Shown here piece after piece: positions 18,136-26,513 of a stretch of 64,000 nucleotides of DNA. The notes under the pieces are model-generated. The model had not been told where the DNA came from and did not search any database. It was given only the letters and a program-made list of their open reading frames with translations. The translations under genes and the position numbers were made by a program. Within the stretch, counting starts at the first letter, position 1. The number at the start of each line of letters is the position of its first letter. This stretch comes from Candidatus Poribacteria bacterium (GTDB lineage Bacteria > Poribacteria > WGA-4E > WGA-3G). The stretch lies in assembly GCA_022819945.1 (NCBI GenBank), contig JAJEGI010000015.1, positions 120,865 to 184,864 on the forward strand, given 5' to 3'.

Positions 18136-18283
18136 CAGGACGATTTAGTTTTCGGTTTTGGCTTTGGTTTTCGTTTAAGGGTGTTAACGTTTTTTTTTTC
18201 GCAAAATCGCGAGCGCAGCTCGCTCCTACGGAGGAAGACATATCCATGTCTACAAAGTGAATATGTAAAACTAAATACCCCTG
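18136..18283. mobile_element. MITE-like element, family A, copy 3
   Basis: Ends CAGGACGATTTAGTTTT and AAAACTAAATACCCCTG, with flanks AACCTACACT and AACCTACGCT (10 bases, one mismatch). It is near minimal length and contains the undisturbed GCGAGC GCA GCTCGC hairpin. It lies 19 bases upstream of the first WD40 promoter. Confidence 0.9.
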
Positions 18284-18302
18284 AACCTACGCTCTTAAAA
18301 AT

Positions 18303-18331
18303 TTGACCCGAGCTTAATTGTGTGCTAAAAT
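18303..18331 (+). promoter_or_regulatory. Promoter of the first WD40 gene
   Basis: TTGACC, a 17-base spacer and TAAAAT. The bases before the -10 (TTGTGTGC) are nearly shared with the promoter of the second WD40 gene, suggesting common regulation. The leader is about 155 bases long. Confidence 0.72.
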
Positions 18332-18404
18332 CGGAGAATATAATTCCCTATTTCGCAAATTACCACTTTATAGTAGATCTCGTAATTATTTGTACACTCG
18401 TGGG

Positions 18405-18436
18405 CGTAGGGACTGGGCAACCCAGTTTCCCCTACG
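18405..18436 (+). repeat. Hairpin in the WD40-1 leader
   Basis: CGTAGGGACTGGG CAA CCCAGTTTCCCCTACG forms a long stem with a small bulge inside the predicted 5' untranslated region. It could affect transcript stability, or be another dispersed palindrome. Confidence 0.55.
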
Positions 18437-18493
18437 AGGGTGTGAAGTGTAAACATATTTTCCGATTTTACTATAAACAAGGAGCTGGATTGC

Positions 18494-20305
18494 ATGAGAA
18501 AGATCTGTTTATTAGTTGCTGTCTGTCTACTAACATCAAATCTACTGTTATCTAATACTTTCGCGCAAGAACACACACAATGGGATTTACCTAAAGGCGC
18601 GAAAGCACGCTTCGGCAAAGGATGGGTCCGTGATATAAAATTTTCTCCTTTTGGTAGTCAATTAGCTGTTGCGACTACCATTGGGGTCTGGATCTATGAT
18701 GTCCGCACAGGGAAAGAATTGGCTTTGCTCTCAGGAATTGTTATGGGGGGTGCAAACTCGATTTCATATTCCCCAGGCGGTCTAATGCTTGCCTCTGCAC
18801 ATTGGGACCATACAATCAGACTATGGGATCTTAATGCCAATACGGATCGCCCAAGAACTACCTTTAGAAATCATACAGGCGAGATTTACACTGTCACGTT
18901 CTCACCGGATGGAAGCATGCTTGCTAGTGGGAGTGCTGACAAAACTATTCGGATTTGGGATCCTCACACTACTATTGACAGCGAAAAACAAATCTCAATT
19001 TTGCCGTATAGGGATTCCGTTAATTCCGCAGTTTTCTCTCCTGACAGCCAACTGTTAGCTGGTGGTAGTGAAGATGGCATGATCCACGTTTGGGATACAG
19101 GAACCGGCAACTTGGTGTATGAGTTTGATGGACATACTGACTCGGTTTGGGAAATTGATTTTTCACCAGATGGTAGAATTCTTGCCAGTGCCAGCCATGA
19201 CAGGACAGTTCAATTATGGAATCTCGTCGCACCCGGTGGCAGACTTACCGAACCGACACAACATACTATGCCTGTCTATGCAGTAGATTTCTCCCAGGAT
19301 GGACGAACTTTTGCGACCAGCGGAGCAGATAAGGAAATCCGAGTTTGGAATACTAACACCCGTGAGGTTACTTCTATTCTTGAAGGACACAATGATATAA
19401 TCCCAATTGTTGAATTATCACCAGATGGCACCACGCTTGCAAGTGGCAGTTTAGATGGAACTGTTCGTTTATGGGATATGAGACGTTCTCTAGATCGGTT
19501 AACACTTGCTGGACACACTGGTGGCGTTAAAGCATTGACATATACAGCGGATAATCGCATTCAAGCATGTGGTCCTGGATTAGATAACAAACTCCGATTG
19601 TGGGATGCGAGTACAGGCAAGCAGCTCACTAAGTTCGGTGAGCATAGAGGATTAACACAAGCAGTCGCCTTCTCTAAAAATGGCAAAAGACTTGCCAGTG
19701 CAGGAAGCGAAAACGGCACAATTTTTGTATCGGATATCTCCAACGCACTTGAAAACAACGATGACATTCTGGAAGCAACACTCACTGGAAATGCACTCGG
19801 CATCACTGCGTTAGCACTTTCACCCGCCGATACCACCCTTGCCAGTGGTGGAACTGATGGTAGGATTTATTTACTAAATGTTGATACGGGAGTTGAATTA
19901 AAAATTCTTAGAGGTGCTCAAGGAACTATTACTGCCTTGACCTTCTTCGCGGATGGCACTCATCTATTTAGTGGTGAAGAAAATGGAACTGTCCGACGGT
20001 GGGATGCTCTTACAGGTCAAGAAGTTTGGAATTACACAGGTTCGTTTAGTGCAATCACTGCGTTGGCATTTTCGGCAAATGGACGTTTCCTCGCTATTGG
20101 AGATAAGATAGGAAAAATTCGACTCTTTGATTTCGACGCAGAACCAGAGGTCCGCGAAAGCCGTATATTCACAAGTCATACCCGTAAGATAACTGCTCTT
20201 ATGTTTTCTCGAAACAGTGATACGCTTGTGAGTGGTAGTGAAGATGGTACCATTATTCTTTGGGATGTAAACGAAATCCTATCACAAGCAAATAATAATC
20301 AATAG
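18494..20305 (+). CDS. Secreted WD40 beta-propeller protein 1
   Basis: 603 residues. Signal peptide MRKICLLVAVCLLTSNLLLS ending in FAQ, then the module shared by all eight paralogs (WDLPKGAKARFGKG, followed by a blade ending GVWIYD). I count about 13 blade endings of the type IRLWDL or IHVWDT, enough for two seven-bladed propellers. WD40 propellers are binding platforms without enzyme activity; the ligand is unknown and the protein should act in the periplasm or on the surface. GGAG lies 8-9 bases before the ATG. This copy stands apart from the other seven, separated by a lipoprotein and an FNR gene. Confidence 0.88.
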   Translation: MRKICLLVAVCLLTSNLLLSNTFAQEHTQWDLPKGAKARFGKGWVRDIKFSPFGSQLAVATTIGVWIYDVRTGKELALLSGIVMGGANSISYSPGGLMLASAHWDHTIRLWDLNANTDRPRTTFRNHTGEIYTVTFSPDGSMLASGSADKTIRIWDPHTTIDSEKQISILPYRDSVNSAVFSPDSQLLAGGSEDGMIHVWDTGTGNLVYEFDGHTDSVWEIDFSPDGRILASASHDRTVQLWNLVAPGGRLTEPTQHTMPVYAVDFSQDGRTFATSGADKEIRVWNTNTREVTSILEGHNDIIPIVELSPDGTTLASGSLDGTVRLWDMRRSLDRLTLAGHTGGVKALTYTADNRIQACGPGLDNKLRLWDASTGKQLTKFGEHRGLTQAVAFSKNGKRLASAGSENGTIFVSDISNALENNDDILEATLTGNALGITALALSPADTTLASGGTDGRIYLLNVDTGVELKILRGAQGTITALTFFADGTHLFSGEENGTVRRWDALTGQEVWNYTGSFSAITALAFSANGRFLAIGDKIGKIRLFDFDAEPEVRESRIFTSHTRKITALMFSRNSDTLVSGSEDGTIILWDVNEILSQANNNQ

Positions 20306-20341
20306 ATTGAAAACAATTATAATGAATTTCATGGAGATATT

Positions 20342-21034
20342 ATGAGAAATCTGACGTTTTGTTTTTTGGTCCTGCTACCGTTGCTATTGGGGTGTGCCAA
20401 CTTAGGGCAGATGTTAAGTGAAACTAACGAAGATTATCATTTCCGCAAAGTGAGATGGGGTTTCAGTCGCGAGCGTGTGGAACTGGCGGAAGCCGGAAAC
20501 ACTATATTTGAAAGGAAAGACAACGCCATTGTTTATAAAGTGGAACTCAACGGAGTCTATTGTCGGCTCATCTATACATTCAAGGATAATAGGTTGCGGG
20601 CAGCGGGTTATATGACGATAACACCTATCCCGAATGCCGATAACCTCATCAAGGAAGCAGTTGACAAACATGGCATGCCGGAAACCAACCTAAAATACCT
20701 TGATGGACTTCAAGAAATGGTATGGAAAACGCCTGAAAAGGTGATATTTGCCAACCTGTTTCCTACTATTGAGAAGCGAACGTCTACACCCTATAACTAC
20801 TCCCGTAGAGGATTACTAAGGGATGTCGTACGCAACGAGTTGCCAGACCAAGAGGCAGGAAAGATTCAGTATTGGGATGGGACTTATGCACACGTGGATC
20901 CGGCTTTTTTTAATCAGCTTCATGAGGTAAATTTACCACTATCAGAGTTATCGTTTTATGAGAAACGGCTGATGGGTATTATTCTCAGGCGCGGTGGAAC
21001 AATTATTCCGGGGGTAGGGACGATTCCAAATTGA
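20342..21034 (+). CDS. Hypothetical lipoprotein
   Basis: 230 residues with a clear lipoprotein signal (FCFLVLLPLLLGC, lipobox LLGC at residues 15-18). The mature part contains WGFSRERVELAEAG and a beta-rich region (VELNGVYCRLIYTFKDNRL) with no recognised family. GGAG precedes the ATG by 7 bases, and it lies 36 bases after WD40-1, so it is probably co-expressed and could be an envelope partner of that protein. Confidence 0.75.
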   Translation: MRNLTFCFLVLLPLLLGCANLGQMLSETNEDYHFRKVRWGFSRERVELAEAGNTIFERKDNAIVYKVELNGVYCRLIYTFKDNRLRAAGYMTITPIPNADNLIKEAVDKHGMPETNLKYLDGLQEMVWKTPEKVIFANLFPTIEKRTSTPYNYSRRGLLRDVVRNELPDQEAGKIQYWDGTYAHVDPAFFNQLHEVNLPLSELSFYEKRLMGIILRRGGTIIPGVGTIPN

Positions 21035-21146
21035 AGATGCAATTATCCTGGTAACAGATGAACCGCCAACTGTACGAGTAAAGCATCGAGACCGAGGCAT
21101 TCAACACCCCAGCAGATGCCTTTTTTCGGATTATACTCGCCCGACC

Positions 21147-21168
21147 GGCGAGGTTAGGAAACCTCGCC
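21147..21168. repeat. Dispersed palindrome
   Basis: GGCGAGGTT AGGA AACCTCGCC, a 9-base stem between convergent genes. A related palindrome GGGCGAGGTCACCTCGCCC stands at 43008. No U-run follows, so terminator function is unproven. Confidence 0.5.
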
Positions 21169-21237
21169 TACCAAGTGACGAGAAGCGTAAATTTGGTTTT
21201 ACTATCCAGAATAAAATTCTTCAAAATGAGTGAACGA

Positions 21238-22008
21238 CTACTCTTTAATCACAAAGAATTTTTCCTCTTTAATCCGTTCTTCCGGGAAACGCGCACGCGC
21301 CCAGATCGCCTTCGAGTTCTCAATCATCTGTGGATGTCCGCAGGCGTAGACGACGGCGTTAGTGTGGTCATAGCCGAGTTGATCGCCGTACTTCCGAATC
21401 ACATCTTCGGCACGTCCGCTCTCACCTTCCCACTCAGTGTCCTCCCAGGGACGGCTCACTGTCGGGACAAACGTGAACCATTCCTCCTGCGCTGCGAGTT
21501 CGTTGAGTTCGTCCATATAATATCCGAGTTCCCACGAACGACTCGCGCCGACAATCGCTAAGATCTGATGTGGACTCGTTTTGCCCTGTTCCTGCTCAAT
21601 CTTTTGCGTCCGCGCAATACTGATATACGGTGCAGCACCGGTCACAGTTCCTGCCATGACATGGCGTGTCATACCGCTCTCTGTGTCCATCACGAATTTA
21701 CCGACGAGACGGTCCCGAATAAATACAGTGTCCCCCAACTCCAGTGCCCAAAATAGCGGCGTGGTTGCACCCTCTGGCACCAACTCCACGAAAACCTCCA
21801 TAAACGGTTCGTGTGGAGACGAGACTATCGAATACGGACGTTGGACGATCTTTCCGTCAACGTCAAAACCGATAGTAGCATACTGTCCGGGTATAAATGG
21901 CAACTGTTTATCAACACGGAATTTGAACGCTGCTAAATCTTCGGAAAAATCCTCACGTTCAATCAATTCACCTTTACAATATTGCGTCCTGGCGCGTCTT
22001 CTTTGCAT
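21238..22008 (-). CDS. fpr: Ferredoxin/flavodoxin-NADP+ reductase family protein
   Basis: 256 residues. The FAD motif RPYSIVSSP near residue 56, the pyrophosphate-binding VTGAAPYISI near 120 and the C-terminal block AVVYACGHPQMIEN with a final aromatic/charged tail match bacterial ferredoxin-NADP+ reductase (Fpr type). It passes electrons between NADPH and ferredoxin or flavodoxin in the cytoplasm. AAGGAAC precedes the ATG and a consensus promoter lies upstream. It interrupts the WD40 cluster and is transcribed against it. Confidence 0.88.
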   Translation of the reverse strand: MQRRRARTQYCKGELIEREDFSEDLAAFKFRVDKQLPFIPGQYATIGFDVDGKIVQRPYSIVSSPHEPFMEVFVELVPEGATTPLFWALELGDTVFIRDRLVGKFVMDTESGMTRHVMAGTVTGAAPYISIARTQKIEQEQGKTSPHQILAIVGASRSWELGYYMDELNELAAQEEWFTFVPTVSRPWEDTEWEGESGRAEDVIRKYGDQLGYDHTNAVVYACGHPQMIENSKAIWARARFPEERIKEEKFFVIKE

Positions 22009-22097
22009 AATTAGTTCCTTTAAGCTTCCTCTAACAGATTTCGGCGCGTAATTTCTGCCGAAAAGAAAATCGTAGAATTTAGACTAACTCTGCATAT

Positions 22098-22126
22098 ATT
22101 ATACGCAAAACGCAAATGTATATCAA
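22098..22126 (-). promoter_or_regulatory. Promoter of the fpr-like gene
   Basis: On the minus strand TTGATA, a 17-base spacer and a perfect TATAAT. The leader is about 80 bases. Confidence 0.78.
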
Positions 22127-22186
22127 GTTTTTTTCTATGGCGATTAGCAATTAGCCGTCGGAAACTGTCAGCCATCAGTTAGATAC

Positions 22187-22215
22187 TTGCAATTCTGGTA
22201 CCCTTGTGCTAAATT
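22187..22215 (+). promoter_or_regulatory. Promoter of the main WD40 operon
   Basis: TTGCAA, a 17-base spacer and TAAATT. The bases just before the -10 (CTTGTGC) resemble those in the promoter at 18303. The leader to 22392 is about 170 bases; nothing else is recognised in 22216-22391. Confidence 0.6.
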
Positions 22216-22391
22216 ACAGTAGCAGCGCAGATACGGTCTGCACTATTTCGGGCACTCTTGTATTTAAGTCTGCCCCATTTTGTGCAGCACCGGTGATTAT
22301 ATCGCCAATAACCCGTCAAACAGCACCTTCAGATAGGCACAGAATTTGCAAATAAAAGATATAAAATCTCACCGGAAAAGGAATTTAGTAT

Positions 22392-24377
22392 ATGAAGAAA
22401 ATAACCTTTCTCTACAGCGTACATCTCTTTATTCTGTGTCTACTACTATCCAACGGTTTTGCACAACAATATACAGCACAGTGGCATTTGCCTGAAGGTG
22501 CGAAAGCACGTCTCGGTAGAGGGAAATTAAACAATGTCATATTTTCACCCGATGGGACCCGAATTGCTGTGTCAACAGCCATCGGCATCTGGGTCTATGA
22601 TGTGCAGACAAGGGAAGCCGTCTCACTGTTCGCGGAGATACAGACCGGCGAAAAGGAGAGGTTTTTGCCCTCAAAACCGCCGGAAGCACTAACGTTCTCC
22701 GCTGACGCGGTCCTTATTGCAAGTGCACACGGGAAGCGCATCTATATCTGGGATACTGTGACAGGTGCGGCGTTCGCGAAACTCGACGAACATCCCGATC
22801 CTATAACAGCGATTGCACTTTCACCCGACAGCACAAAACTCGCCACAGCAGGTGAGGACTGGGTGGTACGTTTATGGGATGTCGGGACCGGCAAATATCT
22901 CAACAGCTTGAAAGGACATCCCGGTGCCGTCAACGCACTTACATTTTCGCCTGATGGCAAAATCCTCGCGAGCGTGGGAACCACACTCCGTCTATGGAAT
23001 GCTAACACGGGTGAATTGTTACACGCTGATCATAAAGACTTAGGTTCCATTGACCGGCTCGTTTTTTCACCCGATGGTAAAATCCTTGCGGGAGCCGGCG
23101 GCTGGGACCGCGCTGTACATCTGTGGGATGTTAGCACACGCACCCTGCAAAAAACACCGAAGGGACATATCGGCGAAGTCAAAGATATTGCATTTTCGTC
23201 TGATAGTAAGACACTCGTCTCCGTGGGTTCTGACGCAATGCGACTCTGGGATGTTAGTAACGGTACCGAACTGAAGAGTCTACCGACACCACAAGACCAA
23301 ATACCACAACCCGTACCGCCCATCCTAAAACTTGAAGCGCTTAATCAGGCATACCTACCAAGCCGGCGGGACCATGTTTATTCAGCAAGATTTTCTGAAG
23401 ACGCGACACAACTCATCAGCGTCAGTCGCGACGGCAGTCTTCATCTTTGGGACGTTGAAACCGGACTTTACCGAGCATCCTTTGCCCTCGGCGCACATAG
23501 CGATTCAGTCGGTGTCCTTGCTTTCTCTGAAGATGGTAAATATCTCGCCAGTGATGATGGATTTGAGGAACGAATACGCGTTTGGAATGCCGAAAACGCC
23601 ACACAACACGCCGTCTTAACACCCGGACAAGAGGGAGTTCTTAACCCGCTCAGTGAACTAACGGTCTCTTCAGGCATCAAAAAAGTTGCCGGACGCGAAT
23701 TAGACGGTACAATCCTGGTATGGGACGCTGAAACCGCAGAGCATTTATCTGCTATACCGACTGACCGAATGATGCGGTACTGGCGACTTGTGCTTTCACC
23801 AGACGGGAAATTCCTCGCCGGTAGGGACATAATAGCGCGGAACAAGATTGAGCTTTGGCAAACGGAACCTGGTGCCCATCTGTTTACACTTGAAGATCAC
23901 GTAAGTCCGGTGACTGCCTACGCATTCTCGCCAAACAGCGAGCTCTTCGTGAGTGGTGCTCAAGATTCGACCACTGTTTTATGGGAGGTTAAGACAGGCA
24001 AACGACTTGCATATCTCATGGGGTACACAAAAATGCCCATCGGCGCGTTCGCCTTCTCCGCGGATGGGAACACGCTTGCCAGTGCGAGTGAAAATAAGAT
24101 CCTATTGTGGGATGTCAATACTCGGGAGCAGCGCAATAACTTTGAAGCCGTGGAGGGCATCGCTGCATTAGCTTTTTCTCCAGACGGAAGGACACTCGCA
24201 AGCAGCGGTGCCGATGGACTTATTCAAGTCTGGAATTTAGTGCCAACGCCGCAGGTCCAAACTACCTTCAGCGGACATCGAGGTTCTATTCACGTGCTGA
24301 TGTTCTCACCTGATGGTAAAACGCTCGCAAGCGGCAGTGGGGACGGCACAATCCTCCTCTGGAACATAGAACAGTAG
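22392..24377 (+). CDS. Secreted WD40 beta-propeller protein 2
   Basis: 661 residues. Signal peptide (FLYSVHLFILCLLLSNGFAQ), then the family module HLPEGAKARLGRG and a first blade ending GIWVYD. About 14 blade endings can be counted (IYIWDT, VRLWDV, LRLWNA and so on to ILLWNI), fitting two seven-bladed propellers in tandem. It opens the run of seven consecutive WD40 genes. Binding function inferred; ligand unknown. GGAAAAGGAA precedes the ATG. Confidence 0.9.
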   Translation: MKKITFLYSVHLFILCLLLSNGFAQQYTAQWHLPEGAKARLGRGKLNNVIFSPDGTRIAVSTAIGIWVYDVQTREAVSLFAEIQTGEKERFLPSKPPEALTFSADAVLIASAHGKRIYIWDTVTGAAFAKLDEHPDPITAIALSPDSTKLATAGEDWVVRLWDVGTGKYLNSLKGHPGAVNALTFSPDGKILASVGTTLRLWNANTGELLHADHKDLGSIDRLVFSPDGKILAGAGGWDRAVHLWDVSTRTLQKTPKGHIGEVKDIAFSSDSKTLVSVGSDAMRLWDVSNGTELKSLPTPQDQIPQPVPPILKLEALNQAYLPSRRDHVYSARFSEDATQLISVSRDGSLHLWDVETGLYRASFALGAHSDSVGVLAFSEDGKYLASDDGFEERIRVWNAENATQHAVLTPGQEGVLNPLSELTVSSGIKKVAGRELDGTILVWDAETAEHLSAIPTDRMMRYWRLVLSPDGKFLAGRDIIARNKIELWQTEPGAHLFTLEDHVSPVTAYAFSPNSELFVSGAQDSTTVLWEVKTGKRLAYLMGYTKMPIGAFAFSADGNTLASASENKILLWDVNTREQRNNFEAVEGIAALAFSPDGRTLASSGADGLIQVWNLVPTPQVQTTFSGHRGSIHVLMFSPDGKTLASGSGDGTILLWNIEQ

Positions 24378-24434
24378 GAACAACTCTCTTATAAAACTTA
24401 GACGCATTTCAAAATTATGCCCCCTTTCCACTGC

Positions 24435-24469
24435 AAAATTGTGTCATTAATAAAAATTGTGTCATTAAT
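24435..24469 (+). repeat. Tandem 17-base repeat before WD40-3
   Basis: AAAATTGTGTCATTAAT occurs twice with one base between. It lies in the 136-base gap between WD40-2 and WD40-3, the widest gap in the operon, and could be a paired operator or replication slippage. Confidence 0.55.
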
Positions 24470-24513
24470 AGTTGAATAGAATCATCAAAACGGACAAAAC
24501 GGAGATTCACGTT

Positions 24514-26466
24514 ATGAAAAAGTTCGGTCTTTTTTCTATAACCTTCCTGTTAGTTGCAGGTATCTTATCAAACGGTAGTCTCGCGCAAGACTATACACAC
24601 TGGAATTTACCCGAAAGCGCGATAGCACGTCTCGGGAAAGGTTCCATAAATGATGTAAAGTTTTCACGCGATGGTGATCTTTTAGCGGTGGCTACCAATA
24701 TCGGTGTTTGGTTGTATGATGTGCCTACCGGCGAGGAAATCCTGCTACTCAACAAAAAACCAAAAAACGTCGAAATAGTGGCTTTTTCACCCGGTGGCAA
24801 AACATTTGCTACTGGAAGTTGGGCACCGGAAGGCAGGATTCAACTATGGGACATTGATACCGCGACACAAACATCTACCATGGGTAAAGGTATAGGCGCT
24901 GTTGGTGTGTTAGCTTTTTCGGGAGACGGTGAAACGCTCGCAAGTGTGGGTTCCGGCAAAGGGACTCGGTTTCATGTATGGGATGCAAGCACAGGGAACG
25001 AGGTGTCGCATTTTATAGGGCAGCAAGTTTCAATCAAGGGTAGAGCGTTAGCAGTATCACCGAATCACCGTTTTGTTGCAAGTACGAATAAAAATAAGAT
25101 ATTTATATGGAATACAGGTACAGGCAACCTACAGCATATTATAGAAGGACGTGAGGAGCTCGCCTCGGCTTTGGTATTCTCACCAGACAGCAAAACACTT
25201 GTCAGTGGACACGCGACGATCCGGCTATGGAATGTAGAAACCGGAAATCAGATGTCCAGACTCGACGGACATACCCGTATCGTTAATGCCCTCACCTTCT
25301 CACGAGATGGGAAAACCTTAGCAAGTGGTGATTCCGGTGGCGACATCCGGTTGTGGGATATCGGGGCTGGAGGTGATCAACTTACGCTACCACGTCTGTT
25401 GGGCACGATTACCGATAAAAGTAAACCGCTACCTGACAAACGCGTCTTCACCGAGCATAAACGGCCCATTAAAGCTTTGGATTTCAACGCAGATGGTACA
25501 ACTTTGGTTAGTGCAAGTCGCGACAACACCATTAGGTTATGGGAGGTTGAGACCGGAAACTCACGCTTAATGACAGCAGGCCATACGGAACAAATTGTGG
25601 CACTCGGTTTCCTCAAAGATGGCAAAACGCTCGCGAGCGGTAGTTTCGATGCCACAATGCAGTTATGGAACACTGAGACCCAAGATCAGCAGCTTATCCC
25701 AATCAAACACCGGTCATTTGCTTTTAGTCTCGCTTTCTCTCAAGATGGCAAAACGGTAGCTATTGGGAGTGCTGGTAATAATGTGAAACTGTGGAATCCG
25801 GATACAGAAGACTTTTTCGCCACTTTCAAAACAGCACACAAGGGGTTTATTGATAAGATTGCATTCTCTCCAAACGACGAAATTCTTGTCAGTGGGAGTC
25901 GCGGTGGAACAATCGAATTATGGAAGGTGCTGAACCATGAACGGATCGCTATACTTAAAGGGCACACGGACGAAATTATAGCATTGACATTTTCACCCAA
26001 TGGAAAAACAATTGCGAGTGCAGGAAAGGGTGAAACGATAGTTTTATGGGATATTATTAACCTCGGTCCCAAAACCGCTTTGCTGGCGAAACACATTGCT
26101 GAAACTGGAGCATTGACATTTTCACCCGATGGAAAAACGATTGTCAGCGGGCACAGCGACGGCTCTATCTATTCATGGGATGTCGCAACCGGCAAGCAAC
26201 TCTCAATTTTCGAGGGAGATGCCGGGAACGTCACTGCATTGGCATTCTCCCGAGATGGAAAAATACTTGCAAATGGCAGCGCTGATGGTTTTATACAGTT
26301 ATGGGACACCAGCACAAGGACGCTGATACAAGGCGCATTACACAGACATGTCGGGCCTGTCAATAAACTCACATTTTCACCTGACGGTGCCATGCTTTTT
26401 AGCGGCGGTTCCGATGGCACAATCCTCGTCTGGGATCTAGAGAACATCCTTGAGAAAAATAGGTAA
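24514..26466 (+). CDS. Secreted WD40 beta-propeller protein 3
   Basis: The tracked start at 24472 would put 14 charged residues before the signal peptide; ATG at 24514 with GGAG upstream gives a proper one (MKKFGLFSITFLLVAGILSN, cleaved after SLAQ) and 650 residues. The family module NLPESAIARLGKG follows, then about 14 blades from GVWLYD to ILVWDL, i.e. two propellers. Predicted periplasmic or surface binding protein, co-transcribed with its neighbours. Confidence 0.89.
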   Translation: MKKFGLFSITFLLVAGILSNGSLAQDYTHWNLPESAIARLGKGSINDVKFSRDGDLLAVATNIGVWLYDVPTGEEILLLNKKPKNVEIVAFSPGGKTFATGSWAPEGRIQLWDIDTATQTSTMGKGIGAVGVLAFSGDGETLASVGSGKGTRFHVWDASTGNEVSHFIGQQVSIKGRALAVSPNHRFVASTNKNKIFIWNTGTGNLQHIIEGREELASALVFSPDSKTLVSGHATIRLWNVETGNQMSRLDGHTRIVNALTFSRDGKTLASGDSGGDIRLWDIGAGGDQLTLPRLLGTITDKSKPLPDKRVFTEHKRPIKALDFNADGTTLVSASRDNTIRLWEVETGNSRLMTAGHTEQIVALGFLKDGKTLASGSFDATMQLWNTETQDQQLIPIKHRSFAFSLAFSQDGKTVAIGSAGNNVKLWNPDTEDFFATFKTAHKGFIDKIAFSPNDEILVSGSRGGTIELWKVLNHERIAILKGHTDEIIALTFSPNGKTIASAGKGETIVLWDIINLGPKTALLAKHIAETGALTFSPDGKTIVSGHSDGSIYSWDVATGKQLSIFEGDAGNVTALAFSRDGKILANGSADGFIQLWDTSTRTLIQGALHRHVGPVNKLTFSPDGAMLFSGGSDGTILVWDLENILEKNR

Positions 26467-26513
26467 ACGATCAGTCTGCCTTCGTAAATGATGCAGAGAA
26501 AAAGGAGAAAGAT

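Noticed and set aside
18322-18555. 77-aa ORF overlapping the WD40-1 leader
   Set aside because: It runs through the promoter -10 and the leader hairpin and has no ribosome site.
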